The notes: generated by a model from the sequence alone, not told the origin. Counted from the first letter of the stretch, positions 7,078 to 13,773 are shown. The stretch: 14,338 nt of DNA from Chitinophagaceae bacterium (GCA_025362915.1 JANYEU010000035.1:1-14338); one strand, 5' to 3'. A program made the numbers and translations.

Positions 7078-7308
7078 TTCAAGAGCTAAAAGAACTCTTT
7101 CAAGGCTTGCGGCATCGCATTGAAAGCTTGCGGCATCGCATTGAAAGCTTGCGGCATCTCATTGAAGGCTTGCAGCATCTCATTGAAGGCTTGCGGCATC
7201 TCATTGAAGAGCTGCGGCATCTCATTGAAGGCTTGCGGCATCTCATTGAAGAGCTGCGGCATCTCATTGAAGGCTTGCAGCATCTCATTGAAGAGCTGCG
7301 GCAACATG
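7078..7308 (+). repeat. Tandem array, 21-bp period, eleven units with 42-bp super-period
   Basis: TTGAA recurs at 7120, 7141, 7162, 7183, 7204, 7225, 7246, 7267 and 7288, exactly 21 bases apart. Diverged units starting TTCAAG precede it at 7099 and 7078. Two unit types exist: A starts TTGAAGGCTTGC and B starts TTGAAGAGCTGC; both then read GGCATCTCA. From 7183 to the end they alternate A-B-A-B-A-B, giving a 42-bp period. The array fills about half of the 460-base gap between the amidotransferase and deacetylase genes (6947-7406); the rest shows nothing but a possible promoter. Because 21 is a multiple of three, frames stay open: the plus strand would read as heptads LRHLIEG (Leu at positions 1 and 4) from a TTG, and the minus strand as heptads NEMPQAF. 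Neither frame has a convincing start or ribosome-binding site. Function unknown. Confidence 0.92.
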
Positions 7309-7352
7309 TTTTTTAACAAACTGACATCCAAGTTGGGCATTGTGCAGAACCT

Positions 7353-7387
7353 TTTGCAATAGGTCTTTTTTTGCAATTGTATATTCG
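7353..7387 (+). promoter_or_regulatory. Possible Bacteroidota-type promoter for the deacetylase
   Basis: TTTG at 7353-7356 is followed after 23 bases by TATATTCG (7380-7387), one mismatch from the TAnnTTTG -7 element. A transcript would start near 7393, giving a leader of roughly 15 bases. The spacing is at the edge of the usual range. Confidence 0.35.
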
Positions 7388-7406
7388 CATAATAATTTAG
7401 GATATA

Positions 7407-8252
7407 GTGTTGAGAAGAAAAGTTTTTACTGAATATATTTTACTAGGATTGTTGATGCTTGCCAGTTGCGATAACGATGGGCAGACCAATAAAAAAACAA
7501 CTACTATTGTATCGGGAAAGAACACGCAAAGTGGGCTTAAAAAGCCAATAAACCAATTTGCCTGGAAGCCCATAAAGTACGATACCAACAAACACTACAT
7601 TTACCTAACCTTTGATGATGGCCCGCAAAATGGCACAACAGCCTGTTTGGAACTGATAAAGAAACTGAACGTAAAAGCTACCTTTTTTATGGTAGGCAGC
7701 CATGTAAAAAGCGAGAATCTGGCAAAATTGGTGAGTACCATTAAAGCCAATTATCCGCAAATACTATTGGCTAATCATAGTACCTCCCATGCCAACAATC
7801 GTTATAAATTCTTTTATCATCATCCAGAAATGGCCGCCGAAGACTTTTATCTTGCCCAAAAAACATTACACGTACCGTATAAGATAATCAGGTTACCGGG
7901 TAATAGTGCTTGGGTTATTGATACTACCATGAAGGCATCGGGTTTGGTAAAGCCTGTGTGCCACCTATTGGATAGTAGTGGCTATAACGTAATTGGATGG
8001 GATGTGGAATGGAGCTTTAACCACAAAACGGCTTTCCCGGTGCAACGTCCGTATAAGATAGCCGAGCAAGTGGATAGTGCATTGGTACGGAATCATGTGC
8101 ATACCAGAAACCATGTGGTTATACTAAGCCATGATAGGATGTTTAGAAATGAGAATTTTACAGATAGCTTGGCTAAATTTATCACCATACTGAAACAAGA
8201 TCCGAGAAATGTCTTTGAAACGATAGACCATTATCCAGGATTGAAGTTTTAG
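7407..8252 (+). CDS. Polysaccharide deacetylase (NodB homology), lipoprotein
   Basis: This metal-dependent carbohydrate esterase probably removes N- or O-acetyl groups from a cell-surface polysaccharide. The N-terminus is a lipoprotein signal (LLGLLMLASC, lipid on C21). NodB motifs are in order: TFDDGP (68-73, catalytic base D70 and metal ligand D71), HSTSH (metal ligands H124 and H128), RLPGNSAW (162-169), GWDVEW (197-202), and the late VVILSHD histidine motif. All key residues are present. The start is not ATG: GTG at 7407 or TTG at 7410. AGGA at 7399-7402 is four bases from the GTG and seven from the TTG, which favours the TTG; the next Met (residue 17) would destroy the signal peptide. 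Nearby synthase and acetyltransferase genes suggest a polymer-modifying role, but the substrate is unknown. Confidence 0.9.
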   Translation: MLRRKVFTEYILLGLLMLASCDNDGQTNKKTTTIVSGKNTQSGLKKPINQFAWKPIKYDTNKHYIYLTFDDGPQNGTTACLELIKKLNVKATFFMVGSHVKSENLAKLVSTIKANYPQILLANHSTSHANNRYKFFYHHPEMAAEDFYLAQKTLHVPYKIIRLPGNSAWVIDTTMKASGLVKPVCHLLDSSGYNVIGWDVEWSFNHKTAFPVQRPYKIAEQVDSALVRNHVHTRNHVVILSHDRMFRNENFTDSLAKFITILKQDPRNVFETIDHYPGLKF

Positions 8253-8257
8253 GTTTT

Positions 8258-8296
8258 ACGCTATAAGTTTTACGTAAAACGTACTACTTATAACGT
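8258..8296. terminator. Bidirectional terminator-like hairpin between convergent genes
   Basis: ACGCTATAAGT (8258-8268) pairs with ACTTATAACGT (8286-8296), 10 of 11 bases, around the perfect palindrome GTTTTACGTAAAAC (8267-8280). The hairpin lies between the deacetylase stop and the convergent peptidase stop and overlaps the end of the latter. There is no clear T-tract, so termination is inferred. Confidence 0.45.
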
Positions 8297-9825
8297 AGAA
8301 TTTCCTCCTTAGCTTTCTCCAGTTTTATATCTATCCCCTTTTTAATGCTTTCTACAGATGCTCTTATCGGCACATCAGGCTGAACCCCTTTGCCATCTTT
8401 TGTTCTTTTGGCATCCATTACCATCCGATAAGTAGGCATTATTATACGCAGTTTACTATTGGGCAAAATGATGATAGAAAGGTAAGTAGCTGTATTGCCA
8501 TAGTATCCACCGCCACTTTCTTCGCCAATGATGATTACATTACCTTGACCCTTTATGGCAGAGGTAAACATGGTAGCAGCTGAATAAGTATAGCCACTTT
8601 GTAGCACATAAACCTTCCCAGTGAAATGATGATTTCTTTTAGGTTGATAATAGTGCTTTTCTGCACGGATGTCATGGTATCGACCATCAGCTTTCTTTCT
8701 ACTAACCAAATGAGAAAGAAACCAATATTTAAAAGCATCCCTCACATAATAAGCATGCTTTATTGAATGGGTGATTGCGGCTAGCGTATCCGCATTTTTA
8801 AAAGGTTTATCGATGATGTACTTTGTAAGTAGGTTGCTACTACTCATATAACCACCAGTATTCTCTCGCAAATCGATGATTAAATTCTTCGTTTTAGTTT
8901 CTTCCAACTTCTTGAAAGATTTGCGAAAGAACTTCCGTAGATGACCTTCTGTAAAATTTAGCACCCGCATATAGGCGGTGTTATCGCTACTATCAATGGA
9001 AAGCGAACGTAGATTGGATAACCTTAATTGCCTCCTCTCCTTTCGGGTCAATTTCTTCGTCTTTGCAACAACAGGTTTAGGAGCAGGTTTGGGCTTTATT
9101 GAGTCAGTTATCGGTTTCTTTAGTTTGACCGTGTCGGGAGAATAATTTGAAATGGTGGCAGACTGTAGCTCACCCAAACTATCCAGATAAGTGATTTGAT
9201 AGGTACTGTCCAACCCCCATGCTAGCTTATACCAAGACGGAAAGTTGCCGGAAATTACCTGACTTTTATACGTGTTAGAATAGCCATCGGTACTGATGAT
9301 GTTAAACATGCTATCCAACAATTGCTTGTTGATTCTACCATTGATGGAAGTAATGATCGTACCCCTTTTAAGGATTGAGCCTTTGGGCGAATAACTTCCC
9401 GACACAACCATGGTATCTTCCCATGTTTTAATACCTAGCGGAAAAATCGGGTAACGGTTCTTCTCTAGCAACTTGGTATAGTCTTTAGAAAAACGTACTG
9501 CTGTATGTCCGCAACGGATTTTACTGATAACACTAGCTACCTTATTCCTGAACTCAGTTTCGCTCAAAGAATCATTGATACTGTTGATGGCATTATTAAA
9601 GTAATAGTCCATGCTATCTTTTGGGGTGAACCAGTAAAGACTTGGGTGATTGGCTTCGAGAATCTTCTTCAATAAAACAACATCCTCCCTAAGTTGCGGT
9701 GCGGCTGTTTTTTGGTTGAAATGATAGTTGGGGATATGAGAAGAAACGCAGGAAGTAAGGAGTAAAATAAATAGATAAAAAATGGCAATTCTATTCTTCA
9801 GAACCTTGCTAAATATCATTGCCAT
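8284..9825 (-). CDS. S41-family (C-terminal processing type) serine peptidase, lipoprotein
   Basis: The chosen start, ATG at 9825, gives 513 residues with a lipoprotein signal (IFYLFILLLTSC, lipid on C26); a second ATG lies at 9819. The open frame runs on to 9942, but that extension lies inside thiL and would bury the signal peptide. Domains: an N-terminal cap (about 40-125), a PDZ-like region (about 145-180, RGTIITSINGR), a Lys/Pro-rich low-complexity linker (about 235-270), and the S41 core with NLIIDLRENTGGYMSSS (314-330) and SGYTYSAATMF (410-420; likely nucleophile S415), then IIGEESGGG (432-440) and DGKGVQPDVPI near the end. It would cleave proteins or peptides in the cell envelope. It follows thiL after 16 bases and is probably cotranscribed, though no functional link is known. 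Family call strong. Confidence 0.9.
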   Translation of the reverse strand: MAMIFSKVLKNRIAIFYLFILLLTSCVSSHIPNYHFNQKTAAPQLREDVVLLKKILEANHPSLYWFTPKDSMDYYFNNAINSINDSLSETEFRNKVASVISKIRCGHTAVRFSKDYTKLLEKNRYPIFPLGIKTWEDTMVVSGSYSPKGSILKRGTIITSINGRINKQLLDSMFNIISTDGYSNTYKSQVISGNFPSWYKLAWGLDSTYQITYLDSLGELQSATISNYSPDTVKLKKPITDSIKPKPAPKPVVAKTKKLTRKERRQLRLSNLRSLSIDSSDNTAYMRVLNFTEGHLRKFFRKSFKKLEETKTKNLIIDLRENTGGYMSSSNLLTKYIIDKPFKNADTLAAITHSIKHAYYVRDAFKYWFLSHLVSRKKADGRYHDIRAEKHYYQPKRNHHFTGKVYVLQSGYTYSAATMFTSAIKGQGNVIIIGEESGGGYYGNTATYLSIIILPNSKLRIIMPTYRMVMDAKRTKDGKGVQPDVPIRASVESIKKGIDIKLEKAKEEILRYK

Positions 9826-9841
9826 CTTTATATAGAGAGAA

Positions 9842-10876
9842 TTATTTCGTAAACGCATTCCATCCTTGTGCTGTAACATCGTATGTATTGCCCCCTTTGG
9901 TATAAAACTTACAGCCTTTTTCCAAATCATCCATATAGCCAATTACCGCAATTTCTTCGTTAAGGGTTATCTTGTCGTAATCAGATTGTTTCATGGTGAA
10001 TATCAGTTCATAATCTTCTCCTCCATTCAAGGCGCAAACGGTTGGGTCTAGCCCAAACTTAAAGGCAGCCCGCCTTGCATCTTCATGTATTGGCAATTTG
10101 TCTTCGTATAGCATACAGCCAAGATTGCTTTGTCTGCAAATGTGCAAAACCTCGCTGCTAACACCATCACTCACATCCATCATTGCCGTAGGGATGATTT
10201 CATTTTCGGCCAAAAACTCTATTATATCCTTTCTAGCTTCGGGTTTCAGTAGCTTGCCCACTATGTAATCTTCCCCTTCAAGGTCGGGTTGTATCTGTGG
10301 GTTCTCCAGATAAATTTTCTTCTCGCGTTCCATCAGGGTAAGTCCAAGGAAAGCCCCTCCTACATAACCGCTCACACAAATAAGATCGCCTTTTTGAGCT
10401 GTGCTTCTCTTAACAAAAGTATCTGGCGTTACCTCGCCAATAGCCGTAACAGAAATGACAAATCCTTTTTGAGAAGAAGAGGTGTCACCTCCTATCAAAT
10501 CCACTCCATACTTTTCGCAGGCAGCATAAACACCTTCATAAAATTCATCCAATGCTTCCAGACTAACCCTGTTGCTCAACCCGATGCTTACCGTTATTTG
10601 GGTAGGTGTGGCATTCATGGCGTATATGTCGCTCAGGTTTACCACCACACTTTTATACCCCAAATGTTTCAAAGGGGTGTACATTAAATCGAAGTGAATA
10701 CCTTCCAACAATAAGTCCGTTGTTATTACTGTTTGCTTGCCAAAATGATCTATTACGGCGGCATCATCTCCTACGCTAAGGATGGTAGAGGCATTGTGTA
10801 TCTCAAAGTTCTTTGTAAGGTGTTCTATCAGTCCAAACTCTCCTAAGTCTGCTATTTCTGTTCTGCTATTGCTCAT
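9842..10876 (-). CDS. thiL: Thiamine-monophosphate kinase
   Basis: ThiL phosphorylates thiamine monophosphate with ATP to make thiamine diphosphate, the last step of the cofactor pathway, in the cytosol. The 344-residue product has the PurM/ThiL/HypE-type motifs: SVGDDAAVI (34-42), TTDLLLEGIHFD (52-63), NLSDIYAMNATP (80-91), LIGGDTSSS (127-135) for metal and nucleotide binding, MMDVSDGVSSEV (232-243) and LNGGEDYELIF (283-293). All the Asp residues expected for Mg2+ binding are present. The length is typical. The ATG at 10876 is the first in frame. No other thiamine gene is in the window, and the S41 peptidase gene follows directly on the same strand. Confidence 0.96.
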   Translation of the reverse strand: MSNSRTEIADLGEFGLIEHLTKNFEIHNASTILSVGDDAAVIDHFGKQTVITTDLLLEGIHFDLMYTPLKHLGYKSVVVNLSDIYAMNATPTQITVSIGLSNRVSLEALDEFYEGVYAACEKYGVDLIGGDTSSSQKGFVISVTAIGEVTPDTFVKRSTAQKGDLICVSGYVGGAFLGLTLMEREKKIYLENPQIQPDLEGEDYIVGKLLKPEARKDIIEFLAENEIIPTAMMDVSDGVSSEVLHICRQSNLGCMLYEDKLPIHEDARRAAFKFGLDPTVCALNGGEDYELIFTMKQSDYDKITLNEEIAVIGYMDDLEKGCKFYTKGGNTYDVTAQGWNAFTK

Positions 10877-10894
10877 ATTTATTGTTGTTGTTTT

Positions 10895-11017
10895 GCCACA
10901 AAGGCGCTAAGGCTATAAGATGCACCAAGTAAAATAAGAAGAAAAAGAAAGAAGAAAAGAATTATTTAGTATTGATACACTATTTGGTGCTTCTTTCTGT
11001 CTTTGCGCCTTCGTGGT
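10895..11017. repeat. Imperfect long inverted repeat between thiL and the phosphatase gene
   Basis: The left arm (10895-10931, with CCACAAAGGCGCTAAGGC and GCACCAAGTA) matches the reverse complement of the right arm (10981-11017, read as CCACGAAGGCGCAAAGAC and GCACCAAATA) at most positions. A purine-rich spacer of about 50 bases lies between, rich in AAGAAG. It could fold into a long stem and end transcription of the phosphatase gene, or be a small dispersed repeat element. It fills almost all of the 166-base gap. Confidence 0.7.
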
Positions 11018-11042
11018 GTCTTGTTATATCTCTCTATAGGGG

Positions 11043-11825
11043 TTATTCCACCTCTCCCCCATTCACCAGCTTAACTATTGAATCGTGTATTTTTCCATTA
11101 GTGGCAATGATGCCTGGTTGATAATGGTCGTATTCATCACCGGCAAAGTTTGTAACCTTCCCTCCCGCCTCCAATACCATCAAATAGCCGGCAGCACTAT
11201 CCCATGCTTGCAACTTATGCTCATAAAACCCATCGAACCTGCCAGCCGCAACCCAGCAAAGGTCTATGGCTGCACTACCGAGTCTTCTTACAGGAATACC
11301 CTTTCTAACCAACTTTTCAAACACCTGTATCGGACCATTAGGCGCATCAAGGTAAGTATAGGGAAAGCCGGTAACCAAACAGCTTCTTTTTAAATCTGTC
11401 GTATCACTTACATGAAGTTTCTTCTCATTTAGCGTAGCGCCAAAACCTCTTTGTGCAAAGAAGAATTCACCAAGGAATGGATTGTAGACAGCACCCATTT
11501 CCATGATGCCATCCCTTTCCAATCCAATACTTACGCAACAGATTGGGATGCCATTGGCATAATTGATGGTACCATCAATGGGATCAATAATCCATTTGTA
11601 ATGACTTTCCTGTATCACCTGACCTGATTCTTCGCTAAGAATATTGTGCGAAGGGAAGTGGGTTTTAATTACATTAAAGATGGCTTCCTCGCTCTTATGA
11701 TCCACTTCAGTAACCAGATCGTTCAAACTGGATTTACTGCTAATGGTATATTGTTTATCAAAATATTCTTTCATTATGGCCGCCCCCGCCATGGTAGCCT
11801 CTATCAAGGTATGTTTATGTATCAT
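11043..11825 (-). CDS. Inositol-monophosphatase-family phosphatase (SuhB-like)
   Basis: This is a Mg2+-dependent, Li+-sensitive-type sugar phosphatase. The family includes inositol monophosphatase/SuhB, CysQ and histidinol phosphatases. With ATG at 11825 the product is 260 residues and begins MIHKHTLIEA, as expected for the family's first helix; the frame extends five codons further to a TTG, which I reject. Motifs (numbered from this ATG): DLVTEVDHKSE (36-46), the metal ligand Glu in ILSEESG (62-68), WIIDPIDGTINYANG (78-92; D81 and D84), and the C-terminal LQAWDSAAGYLMVLEAGG (205-222; D209). All metal ligands are present. The -7 box ends four bases before the ATG, so the mRNA may be leaderless. 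Substrate not identified. It is separated from thiL by the inverted repeat. Confidence 0.92.
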   Translation of the reverse strand: MIHKHTLIEATMAGAAIMKEYFDKQYTISSKSSLNDLVTEVDHKSEEAIFNVIKTHFPSHNILSEESGQVIQESHYKWIIDPIDGTINYANGIPICCVSIGLERDGIMEMGAVYNPFLGEFFFAQRGFGATLNEKKLHVSDTTDLKRSCLVTGFPYTYLDAPNGPIQVFEKLVRKGIPVRRLGSAAIDLCWVAAGRFDGFYEHKLQAWDSAAGYLMVLEAGGKVTNFAGDEYDHYQPGIIATNGKIHDSIVKLVNGGEVE

Positions 11826-11829
11826 GCGG

Positions 11830-11858
11830 CAAATATACAAAGCGATATGTTGCGGAAA
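11830..11858 (-). promoter_or_regulatory. Bacteroidota -33/-7 promoter of the phosphatase gene
   Basis: Read on the minus strand, TTTC (11858-11855, one mismatch from TTTG), a 17-base gap, then TATATTTG (11837-11830), a perfect TAnnTTTG match. Only four bases separate it from the ATG at 11825, so transcription should begin at or next to the start codon. Confidence 0.5.
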
Positions 11859-11956
11859 GAGATGATGTTGGTTTCAGTAATTTATCGTAAAGAAAAGGAA
11901 GGGGTAGACTCATAAGGGGAAGTATCCAACATCCAAAAAAAGTAACATAATGAATG

Positions 11957-12259
11957 CTATCTTAAAATTCTTTCAAGTTTCAATGGGTCTTGTCTTCCGT
12001 CCCAGATAGTGACAATGATAATAAGTGTTTCTTCTTCCTTGTAAATCATCAAATAATCAAGCACCAGTTTCACGCGTGTTTCTCTATACCCTGTTGGCTT
12101 ACCAATTTTTGGGAACTTAGCAATGAGATTTACCGCTTCAATAAACAATAAATTTAATTTGATGAAGTAGAGGTTCGATTGGTTTCTATGGTTCCAATAA
12201 TTAAATATTTCTTTACGGTTGTTTTGTGCTTTTAATGACCAAATTATTTTCTTAGCCAT
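11957..12259 (-). CDS. RelE/ParE-family toxin of a type II toxin-antitoxin pair
   Basis: This 100-residue basic protein has the compact RelE/ParE fold: strand KKIIWSLKAQNN (3-14), helices containing IFNYWNHRNQ and FIEAVNLIAKFP, then R-E-T-R-VKLVLDYLMIYK (59-74), IIIVTIWDGRQDPLKLER (80-97). The ending I-W-D-G-R-Q-D-P is characteristic of this branch in Bacteroidota. Members either cleave mRNA on the ribosome or poison gyrase; sequence alone does not decide which. It overlaps the upstream antitoxin gene by 16 bases (start ATG at 12259), which ties their translation together. No frameshift is seen, so the toxin is likely intact. Confidence 0.88.
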   Translation of the reverse strand: MAKKIIWSLKAQNNRKEIFNYWNHRNQSNLYFIKLNLLFIEAVNLIAKFPKIGKPTGYRETRVKLVLDYLMIYKEEETLIIIVTIWDGRQDPLKLERILR

Positions 12260-12480
12260 TTTTCAATTTCAACGTTAGCATCCTCATTGGATAAATAGTT
12301 TCCTTTTTCAATATCGCCTAGCCCCTCGTCAATCAACTCTTTTTGTCCGTTCGTCAAAATTATCTCATCTATCTCCACTGTTCCAACTTCCAGTATTCTG
12401 TACACTTCTTCCAAAAAATAATCGTCTTTAGTTGTTTTGATTTTTTCAATCAGTTGTTGCCTCATTTCACAAGTAATCAT
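12244..12480 (-). CDS. Antitoxin partner of the RelE/ParE toxin
   Basis: The product is a 78-residue acidic protein (MITCEMRQQL...EIEKWLRK) with predicted helices at 5-32 and a C-terminal part (LTNGQKELIDEGLGDIEKG, then EDANVEIEKWL) typical of small antitoxins paired with Bacteroidota RelE-type toxins. It should bind and block the toxin. I chose the ATG at 12480; the frame extends five codons to a TTG at 12495 without added evidence. It is the first gene of the pair and precedes the toxin with a 16-base overlap, the usual order. A clear DNA-binding domain is not obvious, but a perfect palindrome lies 63 bases upstream. Confidence 0.82.
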   Translation of the reverse strand: MITCEMRQQLIEKIKTTKDDYFLEEVYRILEVGTVEIDEIILTNGQKELIDEGLGDIEKGNYLSNEDANVEIEKWLRK

Positions 12481-12542
12481 AATAAAAAGTTTCAACGAAT
12501 TTAGTTCTTTATCTTGAAATGGGTAATATGAATATTAAATTG

Positions 12543-12556
12543 CCGATTATAATCGG
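12543..12556. promoter_or_regulatory. Perfect 14-bp palindrome upstream of the toxin-antitoxin pair
   Basis: CCGATTATAATCGG is identical to its reverse complement and lies 63-76 bases upstream of the antitoxin ATG. Type II pairs are often autoregulated through such sites, so this is a candidate operator. It is flanked by AAATT and AATTT, which extend the symmetry loosely. Confidence 0.45.
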
Positions 12557-12595
12557 TTCACGAATTTGCCCCAATAAGTAATAATTTAGTAACGC

Positions 12596-12705
12596 CTACA
12601 AGCAAGACAGGAAGCCTGCCCGAGTTCCTGATTTTCAAATATTACTTTAAAGATGATATTCATGGACTTGATGTTGTTCACCGTTGTAATTTATTTTGCT
12701 TGTAG
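12596..12705. repeat. 110-bp segment bounded by a 10-bp inverted repeat
   Basis: CTACAAGCAA (12596-12605) is the exact reverse complement of TTGCTTGTAG (12696-12705). A smaller hairpin, CAGGAA (12608-12613) with TTCCTG (12625-12630), lies inside. It could be a relic of a small non-autonomous mobile element, but no target duplication is evident. Confidence 0.4.
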
Positions 12706-12743
12706 CGTATTCCAGTTATAAACTGGTTCGACTGATACACATA

Positions 12744-12851
12744 AGTCATCCTTGGTATAAAGATGGCATCCTAACAAGTTATATAGTCATCCACGGTATA
12801 AAGATGATGTCCTAACGAGTTATATAGTCATCCCTGTCTCAAAGATAACAT
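12744..12851 (+). repeat. 41-bp tandem repeat, about 2.6 copies
   Basis: AGTCATCC occurs at 12744, 12785 and 12826, exactly 41 bases apart. The first two units agree at most positions, including GGTATAAAGATG and a CCTAAC(A/G)AGTTATAT end. The third keeps AGTCATCC and AAAGAT and then diverges. No coding potential. Function unknown. Confidence 0.8.
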
Positions 12852-13116
12852 AAAAAATGTCTTTGGACAGTCTTTATTCATCCCAGTCAATTACTTTTCA
12901 ACTGAAATTTAAAAATTAAATGTATGATTTCACATTTTGACGCTTTTTACACTGACTCTTTCGATAGGCACAACATTATTGACAGTAGGTTTCAAGTCAT
13001 TTTAAGAAAGCGGCTATGCGGGCAACTGGGAAGTGAGGGTGGACTAAACTAGTTATGGGTTATGAATGATGAGTTATGAGTTGGGGTGGTTTTCTTGCTT
13101 ATAAGGAATGAAAATC

Positions 13117-13142
13117 GCCCTTGAAGAATATTCTTCAAGGGC
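13117..13142 (-). terminator. Perfect 26-bp palindrome, terminator after nusG
   Basis: The segment from GCCCTTGAAG to CTTCAAGGGC is fully self-complementary and can form a stem of about 11 bp with a small loop. On the minus strand it follows the nusG stop by 25 bases and is trailed by GATTTT. On the plus strand it is preceded by AAAA and followed by TTTCCTTTT, so it could work in both directions. It shows that the secE-nusG transcript ends here. Confidence 0.8.
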
Positions 13143-13167
13143 TTTCCTTTTATAAGCTATAAAAAGT

Positions 13168-13773
13168 TTAACCTAGTTTTTCTACTTGTACGTAGTTTAA
13201 TTCTACCGGCGTACTTCTTCCAAATATTTTAACAGATACTTTTAATTTCTTCTTTTCATCATTAACCTCTTCAATAACACCATTGAAATCATTGAAAGGC
13301 CCTTCTATAATCTTTATGGTTTCTCCCAAAATAAATGGCTCGCTAATGCTCATTCCTTGGTCATTCATTTCATCAACCTTACCAAGCATTTTGTTAACCT
13401 CACTCTTTCTAAGAGAAATTATATTTCCCTTACGTCCCTTTCCATCAGTCAAAAAGTGCATTACGTTGGTTACATTGCTTATGCTTTGTACTATATCATC
13501 ATGAAGCTTGCCCTCAAAAACCTCTAGGAATATATAGCCAGGATAAAGGTTCTTTTCCCTCATTTGCTTCTTCCCGTTCAATACCTTATACACCTTTTCG
13601 GTAGGTAAAAAGACTTGTTTTATAATATTTGTCCAACCGTTTCTGCTAATATCCTTATCCAAATATTCCTTAATGCTTCTTTCCTTGCCACTCACAACCC
13701 TGAGCGCAAAGTATTTAGTATTATCTAATGGAGCCACCACTTCTTCCGCAACGCCTACTTTAACTTCTTCCAT
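13168..13773 (-). CDS. nusG: Transcription termination/antitermination factor NusG
   Basis: NusG binds RNA polymerase and modulates pausing, termination and transcription-translation coupling. The 201-residue product has an N-terminal extension of about 18 residues, the NGN domain (about 20-110, with KYFALRVVSGKERSIKEYL, QVFLPTEKVYKVLNGKK and the typical LYPGYIFLEV at 76-85), a linker, and the KOW domain (about 148-200: ILGETIKIIEGPFNDFNGVIEEV and the end VELNYVQVEKLG). The secE neighbour supports the housekeeping gene rather than a specialised paralogue such as UpxY. It starts five bases after the secE stop and is the last gene before a strong terminator. Unusually, rplK does not follow. Confidence 0.95.
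   Translation of the reverse strand: MEEVKVGVAEEVVAPLDNTKYFALRVVSGKERSIKEYLDKDISRNGWTNIIKQVFLPTEKVYKVLNGKKQMREKNLYPGYIFLEVFEGKLHDDIVQSISNVTNVMHFLTDGKGRKGNIISLRKSEVNKMLGKVDEMNDQGMSISEPFILGETIKIIEGPFNDFNGVIEEVNDEKKKLKVSVKIFGRSTPVELNYVQVEKLG

Larger units (their letters stand above)
12481..13116. other. Gene-free stretch with repeat debris
   Basis: About 640 bases hold no convincing gene on either strand. Apart from the palindrome, the 41-bp repeat and the short inverted repeat listed separately, there is a small hairpin around 12840-12863 and a run of GTTATGRGTTATGA-type direct repeats at 13050-13082. I see no recognisable protein fragment. It looks like an insertion or decay zone between the toxin-antitoxin pair and the nusG operon. 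Confidence 0.6.

Noticed and set aside
7078..7308. CRISPR array
   Set aside because: The units are directly adjacent with no unique spacers, and there are no cas genes.
7107..7316. Plus-strand open frame of 69 codons with LRHLIEG coiled-coil heptads
   Set aside because: TTG start inside the array, no ribosome-binding site, no flanking non-repetitive protein sequence. Kept only as an observation under the array.
7086..7376. Minus-strand open frame of 96 codons with NEMPQAF heptads across the array
   Set aside because: It starts from TTG without a ribosome-binding site, and the 21-bp period keeps several frames open by arithmetic. Treated as a by-product of the repeat.
9826..9942. N-terminal extension of the S41 peptidase
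   Set aside because: It lies inside thiL and would place the lipoprotein signal about 60 residues into the protein. The ATG at 9825 gives a normal signal peptide.
10289..10687. 132-codon open frame antisense to thiL
   Set aside because: thiL is unmistakable on the other strand, and this frame shows no family motif.
12590..12785. Integron attC-like site, suggested by CCTAAC and paired CTACAAGCAA/TTGCTTGTAG
   Set aside because: The RYYYAAC/GTTRRRY core pair in the right arrangement is missing and no integrase is present.
13050..13082. GTTATGRGTTATGA-type direct repeats
   Set aside because: Short low-complexity sequence with irregular spacing; mentioned only within the gene-free stretch.
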